Shown piece after piece: positions 19,586 through 29,459 of a stretch of DNA of 64,000 nt. The stretch is taken from positions 1,922,001 through 1,986,000 of the forward strand of contig NW_026515543.1 of the NCBI RefSeq assembly GCF_014898815.1, written 5' to 3'. A model generated the notes under the pieces. It was not told the origin of the DNA. It saw only the letters and a program-made list of their open reading frames with translations, and ran no database searches. The DNA comes from Panonychus citri (taxonomy: Eukaryota > Arthropoda > Arachnida > Trombidiformes > Tetranychidae). The number at the start of each line of letters is the position of its first letter. Position 1 is the stretch's first letter. A program made the position numbers and the translations under genes.

Positions 19586-20479
19586 TTAAGCAGAATCAAC
19601 ATTATTATTATTATTATTTGAATAATATCCTCGATTAGGATGAGCTCCAAGAATAGTTAATCGTAAATCATTTCGTGGATTAGAATAACTATTATTTTTA
19701 GTTAACAAATTCAAATCTCCATGTTCCGGACAATCTTGAACAAAATCAATCAATTTATCAAACTGATAAATTGACATATGGCTAACAAATAACAACTCAA
19801 TCTGATTAGCGTCCAAATTAAACTCATCAGCTAATTGCTTCATGGCGTCAACACAGCTAATATTAACAGGAAATTCAGATGAATGAAAGCCATTGATTGA
19901 TCGAAACTTAATAATAATTTTATCGTTATTATTATCACCATGTTGAACGGGAATGATTGGAACTCGTAATTGATTAACAGAACTGACTTGAAGCTTTAAA
20001 TTTCGCAATGATTGTTGTACCCATGGTTGCTCGGGAATAACCACTCCATCATTATTATTATTTAAAGCTCTTGGTCGCACAACTGAACTTTCACCACGAA
20101 TACATTGAATAATATGATCCAAATAACCTTGAATATTAAATCGTCGTGGACAATGAAGACAGGTAATAATAACCTTATTGAATTCCATCCGTTCAAATCC
20201 TGAAGGCTTTCTAAAATAAGGATGATTAAAATCAATGGTACAATTAGGATAAAAAACACAACTGGTCTCCTTATTTCCCCGACGATTAACACGCTGATAC
20301 ATCAAGCTATTAACACGAGTAGGTACACAAGAACCACAGAAAAAGCGTTGACAAAAAGTTTGATTATATCCTCCATCATGAACGAGAGGTTTAACGGCCA
20401 AATTGTCACAAATTCCACAAATTAAGAGATCCAAATGATCGGTCCCACTAACCTGTTCACGTTTAATAACAGAAACCAT
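19586..20479 (-). CDS. RING/TRAF-type zinc-finger protein with ubiquitin-like segment, antisense inside the retrotransposon
   Basis: An intact 297-aa protein. The N-terminal Cys-rich region has C21-x2-C24, then C43, C48, C51, then C74 and C80, in the order of a RING-like E3 domain. A second finger CLHCPRRFNIQGYLDHIIQC (107-126) looks like a TRAF-type C-x2-C...H-x3-C finger. About residues 185-255 (KIIIKFRSINGF, then an acidic helix and NQIELLFVSH) look like a ubiquitin-like fold. The C-terminus is Asn-rich. A ubiquitin-ligase role is inferred from the fingers. It lies antisense between the Gag and endonuclease ORFs, so it may be a passenger gene, a nested host retrogene (single exon) or a regulatory antisense unit. 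Two broken RING paralogue-like sequences occur near other transposons at 38 and 48 kb. Confidence 0.65.
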   Translation of the reverse strand: MVSVIKREQVSGTDHLDLLICGICDNLAVKPLVHDGGYNQTFCQRFFCGSCVPTRVNSLMYQRVNRRGNKETSCVFYPNCTIDFNHPYFRKPSGFERMEFNKVIITCLHCPRRFNIQGYLDHIIQCIRGESSVVRPRALNNNNDGVVIPEQPWVQQSLRNLKLQVSSVNQLRVPIIPVQHGDNNNDKIIIKFRSINGFHSSEFPVNISCVDAMKQLADEFNLDANQIELLFVSHMSIYQFDKLIDFVQDCPEHGDLNLLTKNNSYSNPRNDLRLTILGAHPNRGYYSNNNNNNVDSA

Positions 20480-20634
20480 AATTATTATTTATTATTATTA
20501 ATTTTTTTTGTCAGAAAATCAAGAAACTAACAATATGAAACAAATCAACTAATAGCTTATTTTAAATAATAATAAAAAAGCGCTTTGTCTGAAAAATTAA
20601 TTCAAAAAGCAATAGATGGCGCAAGTATCAACTT

Positions 20635-20655
20635 TTTATCAGAAGTTCTGATAAA
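20635..20655 (+). promoter_or_regulatory. Hairpin just upstream of the endonuclease ORF
   Basis: TTTATCAGA and TCTGATAAA form a perfect 9-bp stem with a 3-base loop, ending 8 bases before the endonuclease ATG at 20664. It could influence internal initiation or mark a junction; no function is shown. Confidence 0.35.
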
Positions 20656-20663
20656 ATCACATC

Positions 20664-21521
20664 ATGATAAAAATCATACAATTCAATGTTAATAAATCTT
20701 ATCAAATAACAAAACAAATGATAGATAATAATAAGTTAAATCTATCAACAATCTCAGTGATAAATGAACCTAATAACCGATTTCTATATGAAGAAATTAA
20801 TAATAACAATCTACTTACAAATGGTAGAACAACAATCTCATTCTCGTCTGACTTAAATGTGATTAAAGTTATTAGATCGATTCCGGATACAGTTATTATT
20901 ACTTTCAAATTAAATAATAATAAGTTCAAATTTTTTGGAATATACATTCCCAACAAGTGCTTCAACCGATGGATCCAACTTAATCAATTCGTTGATCATA
21001 TTCCAACAATAGTTTGTGGAGACTCCAATTACAATTATTCACCATGGTCACCGAAAAAATCTACAAAAAGAATTGAAATTGACAATTTTATAATTAATAA
21101 TAATTTTAAAAGTGTTTTTGATCCATCGTCTAAACCAACTTATAATACAAATAATTGTAATTCATGGATTGATATTATTCTTTATAAAAATGTATCAATA
21201 TTACACCAAGAAATAGTATCAATCAACAACAACGATCATAATATGTTGAAAGCTACTATTATGATCAACTTTGTTAATGAAAACTTACCACGTAAATTGA
21301 TGATTAGAAACTGGAAATTTAAACTTCTTCCGATGGACAATCGACCACTGGATAAGCATCACCATCTCATTAAAAATTGTCGTAATATATTATTATTTCC
21401 AAATAAGAACGGAATATGGCAAAGTGGATCAAGAAAATCAATCTACAATAAACAAAATAGAATCAAAAGAAGACAGAAAGAGAAATTAAATTTAAAGAAA
21501 TTGGAAAATGTTAAAACGTAA
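20664..21521 (+). CDS. APE-type endonuclease ORF of the second non-LTR element
   Basis: 285 aa. The APE motifs are present: QFNVNK near the N-terminus, NEP around residue 36, CGDSNYN in the middle, SWIDI, and a final NDH in the place of SDH. This is the target-nicking enzyme. In related elements it is fused to the reverse transcriptase; here the ORF stops and the RT ORF starts 14 nt earlier in the +1 frame. The basic Lys/Arg-rich C-terminal tail after the endonuclease would be the linker to RT. A single-base indel separating a once fused ORF is possible, but the ATG placement also suits reinitiation. Confidence 0.85.
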   Translation: MIKIIQFNVNKSYQITKQMIDNNKLNLSTISVINEPNNRFLYEEINNNNLLTNGRTTISFSSDLNVIKVIRSIPDTVIITFKLNNNKFKFFGIYIPNKCFNRWIQLNQFVDHIPTIVCGDSNYNYSPWSPKKSTKRIEIDNFIINNNFKSVFDPSSKPTYNTNNCNSWIDIILYKNVSILHQEIVSINNNDHNMLKATIMINFVNENLPRKLMIRNWKFKLLPMDNRPLDKHHHLIKNCRNILLFPNKNGIWQSGSRKSIYNKQNRIKRRQKEKLNLKKLENVKT

Positions 21522-23622
21522 TATTTTAACAAATAATAACCTGATGATGAATGAATTTAACATTGATGACCAATATAAACAATCCATTGAAGAAAACTTA
21601 ACAAAATTCACTACAAACCGACCAATATTCAGCAGCAATTCAACTAGAATAAGATTTGATGGAATAACAAAATATGAAAGATTATTATTGGAAAAAACAA
21701 TAAAAGGCAGCTCCTTGGATGCGGACGATTTCAATCAACAATCATGGAAAATTTTCTGGGAAAAAAATAAAGATAAAATTATTAAAGTAATAGATGAAAT
21801 ATTCAGATGGGGAGAAATACCCGAGGTGATTAGAATATTTGGAGTTGGCCTTGTACAGAAACCAGATAATTGCTCTGTTCGGATCGTCAAATCACCTAAT
21901 TATTTGCTCAAATTGATTGATCAAATACTATCAAATCGACTTCAATCAATTCTTCACCTACTCATCGAAAAAGATACTCAATATGCGTATACAAGAAACA
22001 AATCAAGACAACAATTATTATTTGATCTTCAATTTAATCACCAAATTAAAGACAAAATAATAATATCGATTGATATGTCGAAAGCATTTGATGTTGTGAA
22101 TCTGTCAGAAGCTCTTGGAAAAATAAATCAATTAGATCCTCAGTTATCAATGATGCTAAAAGGAATATCAGAGAAACGTTGGTTGAGATGGAACTGGAAT
22201 AAGAAAATCTACTGGAAAAAAGAGGAAGGTGCAACACCCCAAGGAAGTTCAAGTGGACCTCTGATGTTTATTATTGCGGCAAATTCTGTAATAAAAACAA
22301 TAAGAGAGAAATCAATTAATATAATTGGATATGCAGATGACATGTATATTATTATTAAAGAGGGAGAAAACATAGACCAAATACTTAATATTGTGTTGTT
22401 AGAATTCGCAAAAATTAATCTAACAATAAACAATAATAAAACTAAAATATACAATATGAAAGCGAATCTAAACTTGGAGATTCTTGGCTTCACTGTTTCT
22501 TCCAAATTCAACACTTCAATAATAGAGCAACGAATTCACAATCTCACAATTAAAGCACTTAACAAATGCAACCAAGCAATTGGACAACTAAAATACCTCA
22601 ATCAAACTCACGCTCAAATGATAATAAATAGTATTATCATCTCAACCCTATTGAACATTGGATTTGAATGGTTATATAAAGATAACTGGTTACAATTAGG
22701 TAACAAAATTCAAAAAATAATAAGTTCAAAAACATCTAAATTTTTTAAACTTAAAAGAGCAAGTAGATGGTCACTAAAACTAGCCTATTCAACTACAACA
22801 GTAATTGAAATACAACTAAATTGGTTCATGGATTGGGACATTGAAAATAATAACTGTAAATCATGGTGTGGAAAATTCAATGGAGAAAAAATCAACTTAA
22901 TTCCTAAATCACATTTTGGTTACCATCGATGGATATTCCAGAATTCATTAATAAATTGTAAATGTAAATTTCCAATAATAACAATTGACTACAAGAATGG
23001 TAAAATACAATTAGAAATAGAAGAAAGGAAAATAATATTGGAAATTGGTCGACAAAGATCAATTAATACATTTAAACTCAAAGCAATTTTTCTTATTATT
23101 AAACTCTCTAATAATAACAACATTAGACACATACCTATGGATACATCACTTTGGAAAACCATCTTCTCCTCCTCACCCACCTCTGTTGATCTAACAGCCA
23201 TCATCTTTAAATTTCATCATAATGAAAACAAATTCTGTGTTCGTGAATGGCAAATAGGAAGAATCCAAGAGGAAGGAACAACAATACCAATTCCATGGAT
23301 CACAAGACTGGAGAAAAATCACCTAATTAAATCAAAAATAAAAGAAATAATAATTAAAATGAGGAAAGAGGAGAGCAGTTGTCCAGATCTGATAGTTAAC
23401 CCACGGATGTCAACAAAAAGATTTTATTATTCACCAATAATGTCAATTACCTGGTTCAGATTACTCACAACCATTAAATATTTTCACTGTTGCGGAAAAG
23501 TACAAAATATATTGAAACACTGTTTGGAAGAAAGAGATCACTCAGAGGCCTTATTGGAGATGGAGGTGAACTGGTCATGGAACCTAGAAGATGATTCAAG
23601 AATAAAACCAGCGGAAAAATGA
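21508..23622 (+). CDS. Reverse transcriptase ORF of the second non-LTR element
   Basis: 704 aa. RT motifs: A in ISIDMSKAFDVV (Asp189), B in ATPQGSSSGP (PQG 244-246) and C in IGYADDMYI (YADD 275-278), so the catalytic Asp residues are kept. The N-terminal GSSLDADDFNQQSW matches KSSSGNADDFSIKTW of the first element, showing the two are related. The C-terminal Cys/His cluster (HCCGKVQNILKHC) is partly degenerate relative to the first element's finger. The start ATG overlaps the endonuclease stop by 14 nt. The ORF is open throughout. Confidence 0.9.
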   Translation: MLKRNILTNNNLMMNEFNIDDQYKQSIEENLTKFTTNRPIFSSNSTRIRFDGITKYERLLLEKTIKGSSLDADDFNQQSWKIFWEKNKDKIIKVIDEIFRWGEIPEVIRIFGVGLVQKPDNCSVRIVKSPNYLLKLIDQILSNRLQSILHLLIEKDTQYAYTRNKSRQQLLFDLQFNHQIKDKIIISIDMSKAFDVVNLSEALGKINQLDPQLSMMLKGISEKRWLRWNWNKKIYWKKEEGATPQGSSSGPLMFIIAANSVIKTIREKSINIIGYADDMYIIIKEGENIDQILNIVLLEFAKINLTINNNKTKIYNMKANLNLEILGFTVSSKFNTSIIEQRIHNLTIKALNKCNQAIGQLKYLNQTHAQMIINSIIISTLLNIGFEWLYKDNWLQLGNKIQKIISSKTSKFFKLKRASRWSLKLAYSTTTVIEIQLNWFMDWDIENNNCKSWCGKFNGEKINLIPKSHFGYHRWIFQNSLINCKCKFPIITIDYKNGKIQLEIEERKIILEIGRQRSINTFKLKAIFLIIKLSNNNNIRHIPMDTSLWKTIFSSSPTSVDLTAIIFKFHHNENKFCVREWQIGRIQEEGTTIPIPWITRLEKNHLIKSKIKEIIIKMRKEESSCPDLIVNPRMSTKRFYYSPIMSITWFRLLTTIKYFHCCGKVQNILKHCLEERDHSEALLEMEVNWSWNLEDDSRIKPAEK

Positions 23623-23726
23623 AATATTTATTATTATTAATAGAAAAAATAATTCAATTCCAAAATAACATTGTAGAAAGTAACATGATAATATTGTAAA
23701 CAATTGATGGCTGCGAAGCCTGGGGG

Positions 23727-23770
23727 GTAGTTTTTAAACTACTCAATAACAAAGCAACGACTTTGTTATT
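23727..23770 (+). promoter_or_regulatory. Tandem hairpins in the 3' UTR of the second non-LTR element
   Basis: GTAGTTT/AAACTAC (23727-23742, 7-bp stem) is followed by AATAACAAAG/CTTTGTTATT (23745-23770, perfect 10-bp stem, loop CAACGA). A smaller GGC/GCC stem precedes them. AATAAAA follows at 23791. Such folded 3' ends are known recognition sites for non-LTR reverse transcriptases; the role here is inference. Confidence 0.55.
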
Positions 23771-23979
23771 CAGTGTACTTCATAGTCACTAATAAAACGT
23801 GTTTACATCTGTAAAGATTTTGTTGATTTTGTTTGATTGTGATTAACCAATTTACTGTATTGAATATTTAAGATTATTAATTGTTTTCTCCACAATCAAT
23901 TAATTGGCCATTCCGGGTAACTTCCGACCTTCCATCGATCAATTTGTTTCAAAGTGTCAACAAAGATAAAGTGTTAAAG

Positions 23980-24112
23980 GTGAGAAGCTTTTTTTCATTC
24001 ATCATCCATCAATCAATGAATTCTGTGTTGATTGTAATCTAATTAGTTTAGTAAATTGGAATTCTTTTTCTCTAATTATATTCTTTTTAATTGTTTTCTC
24101 TGGTTCTATTAG
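23980..24112 (+). other. 5' UTR intron of the TOM5-like gene
   Basis: Donor AAAG|GTGAG at 23980 and acceptor TTCTATTAG ending at 24112, with a T-rich tract before it. It separates a short GC-richer leader exon (about 23900-23979) from the coding exon that begins two bases before the ATG. Confidence 0.6.
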
Positions 24113-24113
24113 A

Positions 24114-24260
24114 ATGTTCCAATTACCTGAAGGATCCAGTTCATCTCCATACCAAGAGAGAAACGCTCGCAAGGATACAACCAACAATATTATCTTATTT
24201 GCTTTGATGATTGCGATTATCAAAGCTACTCCTCATTTAATCAAAAGATTCAATGATTAA
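24114..24260 (+). CDS. TOMM5: TOM5-like mitochondrial import receptor micro-protein
   Basis: A 48-aa ORF: a polar Ser-rich N-terminus, then NIILFALMIAIIKATPHLIK, a single membrane helix with a conserved-looking TPH/LIKRFND tail. Metazoan TOM5 proteins are about 50 aa, with a charged N-terminus, one C-terminal transmembrane segment and a T-P-x-x-(L/I)-K-K/R-x-x tail, which fits. TOM5 is a small subunit of the outer-membrane translocase. It is preceded by a credible 5' UTR intron, which supports a real gene. It lies downstream of, and convergent with, the AP-2 alpha gene. Confidence 0.7.
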   Translation: MFQLPEGSSSSPYQERNARKDTTNNIILFALMIAIIKATPHLIKRFND

Positions 24261-24703
24261 GTTTTTTTTTCTGTTCCCAACAATCAATTAATTGTCCCTC
24301 ATCATGTAAACACCTTTGTAGATAATAGAAAATGATTTAGTTTAACTAATGTCATTTGGTTAAACATACAAAACGGTTTGTGTTGATTATTTGTTTTCCA
24401 GTTTTCCCATTGATTAGTTTCTGGTTTTATTCAATTAGGAAGGAGTAACAAGATTAATTAATTGAAATTTAGGAAACAATTGAAATTAAACACATTTCAA
24501 ATAAGATTAATTTTATTTTAAATTTTCTAATACAATTTTTAACCTGTTTACATGCGATTTCCAATTGATTTTGTAATTTTTTTCTTCACTCACTCTCTCT
24601 CTCTTCCAACGCTTTAACGTTTAATTATTAAGGTTGATGTAATTCTGTTGTCATTGACAATTGATGAACAATTTAAATTTAACACTTGATAAAAGGGATT
24701 TGA
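24261..24703. other. Short convergent intergenic region
   Basis: No coding sequence is seen; AT-rich 3' flanks of the TOM5-like gene and AP-2 alpha. Confidence 0.5.
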
Positions 24704-27700
24704 TCAAAATTGGTCATGAAGTAATTCACACAATTGATGTGAAACGGTGTCCTTGCTTGATCTAATTGTCAGACGGAACATCTGAGCTTTTATACTTGGT
24801 TCAAACCTCAATAGAACACCAACTTGTAGAGCTCTTGAATGTACGATACCGGCACAAACGAAATTGGTATCATTTGGATCAATTTTTTCCAATAATTGTA
24901 ATCCAAAGCCAATTAGTTTACTTTTGATCACTTCGATGTCAATTGGAAACTTGGCTTTAAATATTTTCTGGGCTTCCGTTTGAGGACTAGAGAGGATAAA
25001 GATTTGGAGAAACAAAAAAAAAGTTAATCAAAACACGACAAATCATTTGTTATTATTATAAACTTACTTTTCAAGTTTTTTCCATCTTGCAAAGAAATCA
25101 GCAGCACCCATTACAGTGGGTTCGAAAAACTTATTAATTGTCAAAGGGATCAAAAGGTCAAATCTTTGCTGTTGACCTGCATAAGTGAATTGAACAATCA
25201 ATGCTGGTCTTTCTTTGAAATCCTCAACACATTCAATGTTCAATGCTTGATGAACCTGAGCTCCAGCTTCAATAACAGACTCAACAGGTTTCACTTGGAT
25301 ATTGAGAGCTGAGAAAATAAAAAGAGAGAGAGAAATATAAAAATCAATTTGATTTGAGAGAAAAAATCTCATGAGAAAAGGAAAAGATGAAAGAAAAATA
25401 ATATTTACCTCGAGATAAATCACCGGGTGTTGTGATATTGGGAAGAAAATTTTGGAAATGATAACTTGTCTTGTTTCCATAATAGATGGAGATTCTACCA
25501 AGATTTTGTTTATATTCTGCTTTTACACCAATCTGAATAATATCGTTCTCGAAAAGGATTCCATTGTGTTTACAGACTAATTTTCTACATCCTTCTTCAT
25601 TGGAGACAACAATTGAATTTGATCCAGTTGTTGGTGCATTATTATCAAGTGACCCAATCTCAGCTGGTGGATCATTGAATGAATCAAACACATCAACTAA
25701 TAGATTACTGCTGGTGGTCCGATTACGATTTTGTGATCCAACCATTGAGGGTGTTGATGAATTTAAGCCAAGTAAATCTGTTGATCCATTAGTTCGGGCA
25801 CTGCCATTCATTTCGGACATTATATTATTTGACATGGTTTTGTGTTCCTTGGGTGTACCAGTGGTTATACTTTCACTCATACCGGGTTTCTTTTTCTTGA
25901 GTATTGCTAGAATTGAGGATTCTCTTTCGGTAAATGGTGGCATCTCTTCAAGAACCGTGGCAAGAACTGCATTGGTAACAATTTGACTTAATTGAAGATA
26001 TTCAACAGTTCGTTGTTGAAGCTCAGCATCAGCGCTTCGTATATTACTATCTTGTTTCAATACTGATTGTATTTCATTACGTATCTCGGGGAAAAGGTTG
26101 ATAAATTTAATGTAAGAGGTTAGAAGAAGAGCTCGAGTTGGTACCGAGCATAAATGATATTTAGAATGTAACAATTCAAATTGAATCATTGGACTTGATC
26201 TTTGATCACCAGCAATGAGATTACCAAATTCACCAAGAATATAACCAGAAACTTTAACCATATTCTCATGACAAGCTGGTGCTTGAAGAGCCTCGAAAAC
26301 AGTTTTAGCAGCATAACCTTGCACATCCTCACGGTTAATTACAATTTGAATTACACGATACCAAACCTCTTCGCTAACATAATCACCGGCAATACGAATC
26401 AAATTAAGGATAACATCAACATACCAAGTATAATCTGAGGCATATTTTTCTGCGAGTATGGCAACTTTGAGAACCATTTCCTCTCTAATGGAATAATCTG
26501 CAGTCTCAAGATAAGAAAGCATCTCGGCGACAATTTCCTCTGCATTGGTTTTGTCACACATCGCATAGAGAAGATCAACCGCTCTCTGTCTAACACTTAC
26601 ATCTCTTTCAGTTTTAAGAGCATTGATAACAGTGTCTTGGTGTTTTTTAACTGCATCATGAGAAAATTCAGAGGTTGCAAGGAGACACATACTTTCCAAA
26701 GCTAAATACCTTAAATTTGTTTCTCGATGTTGAAGGAATGTACCCAATTGGTTACAAGCGCGTACTAAAAGGTTTGCCTCACTATCCATGTGAATAATAA
26801 GACTTATGGCTTCAAATAGAACGGCATTTTTAGCATTGGAATGTTGCACTTTCTTAGATTTGGGTGGTTCCTGTGCTTTATTCAAGATTGTCTCTAGACA
26901 CTCATTCAATCGACCTCTAACCCCTGGATCATCTGGAGGTGGATAATTTTGAAGGAGACGGAGCAACTTAACTGAAAGCCATGGAGCTGGCACAAAGTAG
27001 TAAGTATAATCTTGAAGATCGGTATATGAGGCTGTTACAACTCGACTTAAACGGGAAACAGCCAATGAGACACAGTTTTTATACTCATCGGGATTCTTTT
27101 TGACAAGATTCTCAATTAAGCTAACGGAAGCAGTTACAACACCCATATGTTGATCATTGAGAAGATGAATTATTCTTGATGTCCATTCACCACTTGGTGA
27201 TATGTCCGGCATTGTTCGGTATAAACGAAGAAGACAAAGAGCAGCACTTTGCTTGACAACATCAATTGTCTCTCCAGAAACTAGAAGCTTTGGTATTTCA
27301 TTTCCAAACGTTTCGGCCATTTCTCGACTACCAATATTGGCGATACATTGAAGTGCAAGGTTTACATGAACAGGATTACGAGAGGAAAGATCATTCTTGA
27401 TTGACTGAATGATCAATTTCATCAATTCGTTGTTTGCATTCATAAGAACTGATATAAATAAATAGCCCTGTGATAAGATTAGAAAGATAAAGACAGAAAG
27501 AGAGAGAGAGAAGCAAAATTGAAAACAAGATTAAGTGGTGTAAAAAAGTAGAAATAGCATTAAGAGGGGAGTATCTGGAAAGATGATGATGATAAAATAT
27601 GACAAAACAATTGGCTTACAATTTGTTTCTCGGAGTATTTATTAGAACTTAATAAGTTAACTGCCTCCATGTGTCCAAAGTCTATGTCATGTCCAAGGAG

Positions 27701-28067
27701 GAAAATAAACAATAACTTGCAGACATATTTCTTTTTCTGGTAGCCATCAAGAGTCCGATCTCCCTTAAATTTATTACGGATATTTGCTAATTCCTTGTTT
27801 ATTCTTTTGATTTCCGCCTCTTTACTCTTACCTAGAACAATAGAAAAGGGCAAGGTTAAGAAAGAAAGAAAACAAGAAAGAGAAAGAGAAAGATACCAAA
27901 AGAAAGGAGAAAATAGAGAAGATAAAAAAGGTAAGAGTTAGAAAGGTGATAAAAGGTTACACAATAGGTAAGAAAGATTCAAAATTACACATCAAACACT
28001 TACAATTTCTAATGTCCGTGATGAAGACTGCAAGTCCTCTCATCCCATCACCACGTACCGGTGCCAT
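24704..28067 (-). CDS. AP2A: AP-2 adaptor complex subunit alpha (alpha-adaptin), complete
   Basis: Large subunit of the plasma-membrane clathrin adaptor; it binds PIP2, cargo and endocytic accessory proteins. Five exons: 28067-28004, 27831-27620, 27467-25409, 25308-25068 and 24986-24704. All have GT-AG borders and consistent phases, giving 952 aa, close to the usual 940-980. It starts MAPVRGDGMRGLAVFITDIR and keeps SKEAEIKRINKELANIR, KKKYVCKLLFIFLLG and EKQIGYLFISVL of the trunk. A Ser/Thr/Asn-rich hinge (about 610-680, with DLLGLNSS) follows, then the appendage ending in RLTIRSSKDTVSHQLCELL. A GAT repeat sits just upstream of the ATG. No damage is seen; this is the best-conserved gene of the window. 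Confidence 0.96.
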
Positions 28068-28984
28068 AGTTGATAATGATGATGATGATGCTGATGATGA
28101 TGGAATGTAGTAAAGAAAAAAACAATCAAATTGACAACCTTAGGTCACAAAACTATAAAATTAAAAAGAAGAGAAGAGAAAAAAGAAAAAAAATTAAAGA
28201 CAATCAGAGAAATTGAAGCAAAAAATTGGACAATTTATTCATTTAGAATTAAACATCCAGTGTCCAATCAATCTAACCTTTATTGTGAGGTGTAAACAAC
28301 AATTAAATTAAACTAAATTAACGCCCACTGATCATGATGATTAAAAAACAACAAGAAGAGATTAAAACCAAAAAGAAAGACAATTTTCACCGACAGAGAG
28401 AAAAAAAGAAACAGACAGAAAGAGAAAGAAAGAGAAAAATCTTCAAAGCGTCAAACTCAAAGAGTAGAGAATCGATGCTCACATGCGCAGGTGGAACAAA
28501 ACTTTGGCGGTAAAAACGAATTTCAATTGATTCTAATTATCGAATTAATTTTTTCTGATCATATTAATATTATTCCAATGATTTCAATCAGTTCCGATCG
28601 ATTTTGTTGGGAGGATGAAATTTAAATTTCTCTAATCAGATAGTGAAATTGAACAACTTACCCTTTGATTGTCCGATTATGATGATCAGGTGATCATTTT
28701 AATAATCAACTAATTGTAGATTCACAATCAATATTAATCATTAATTGTTTACATTTAGTTTTTGTTGTTTCATAGTGGCGAGGGTTTAACAATCACAATT
28801 AAAAGTGATTCTTTTACACTGAAAGTCAAGTTGATTTACCTTTTTGTTTTTTTCTGTTCTTATTTTTTTCGTTGTAATTAAATATTATGATGATCACAAT
28901 TAAGATTTGTGAGAATCTTAATTGTTTTATTGTCTATTTGTAAGTAATACTAATAGTCTAGGTTCTTTCTAGGTAATTAGTTAA
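28068..28984. other. Intergenic region between AP-2 alpha and ABCC copy 1 (divergent genes)
   Basis: No coding sequence is seen. A GAT repeat (about 28074-28095) and GA-rich tracts (28380-28440) lie near the AP-2 alpha start and probably include its promoter. Confidence 0.5.
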
Positions 28985-29270
28985 TTGTTTCTCAGAAATC
29001 TGTATTAATATGACCTAAAAACAATCAAATTATTGCCACTGAGGGAGTGAGAAAATTAATTTCCTTATGATAACAATTAATTTAGTTAGTAAGTGTTTAG
29101 ATTATCAAAACAATTCCTGTGGTTAAGTTAATTGTATGTAAGAAAAAATTAAATTGAAAAACAATTTAAAAATTGGCTTATAAGCCAACTAATCATTAGA
29201 AAAACTTTTATAATCAAAGTTCAAGTAATTAATTAATTATTTCATCTCTCCTGTGTGCCTCAATTTTAAT

Positions 29271-29280
29271 ATATATAAAA
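29271..29280 (+). promoter_or_regulatory. TATA box of ABCC copy 1
   Basis: ATATATAAAA about 190 bases upstream of the start codon, kept in the same place in copy 2. A core promoter is likely, but the transcription start is not shown. Confidence 0.5.
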
Positions 29281-29459
29281 GTGAACGTGAATGCAATTAG
29301 TTAATTGTTCACCCACAATCGTGATCATAAGTTAATTGTTTGCCAGAGAAAAGCAAAATTAAAAACATCAAATGTAAAAGTAAAACTTTCCAAGTGAACA
29401 AAAGTTTTTCAATTAAATTAATTATCCAACCGATTTGGTAAATTGTTACAATTAACACA

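Larger units (their letters stand above)
17857..23797 (+). mobile_element. Second non-LTR retrotransposon (R1/jockey-like), with split endonuclease and RT ORFs and an antisense insert
   Basis: Plus-strand order: Gag (17975-19144), a 1.5-kb gap holding an antisense RING gene, APE endonuclease (20664-21521), then reverse transcriptase (21508-23622) overlapping the endonuclease ORF by 14 nt. The 3' UTR has stacked hairpins and AATAAAA at 23791. The 5' boundary is uncertain: a TATAAAAA match at 17857 is a candidate promoter. No terminal duplication was identified. Whether Gag and polymerase belong to one insertion is inferred from order, orientation and Gag family. Confidence 0.65.

Noticed and set aside
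25564..25986. Plus-strand 140-aa ORF
   Set aside because: Antisense shadow of the AP-2 alpha hinge exon.
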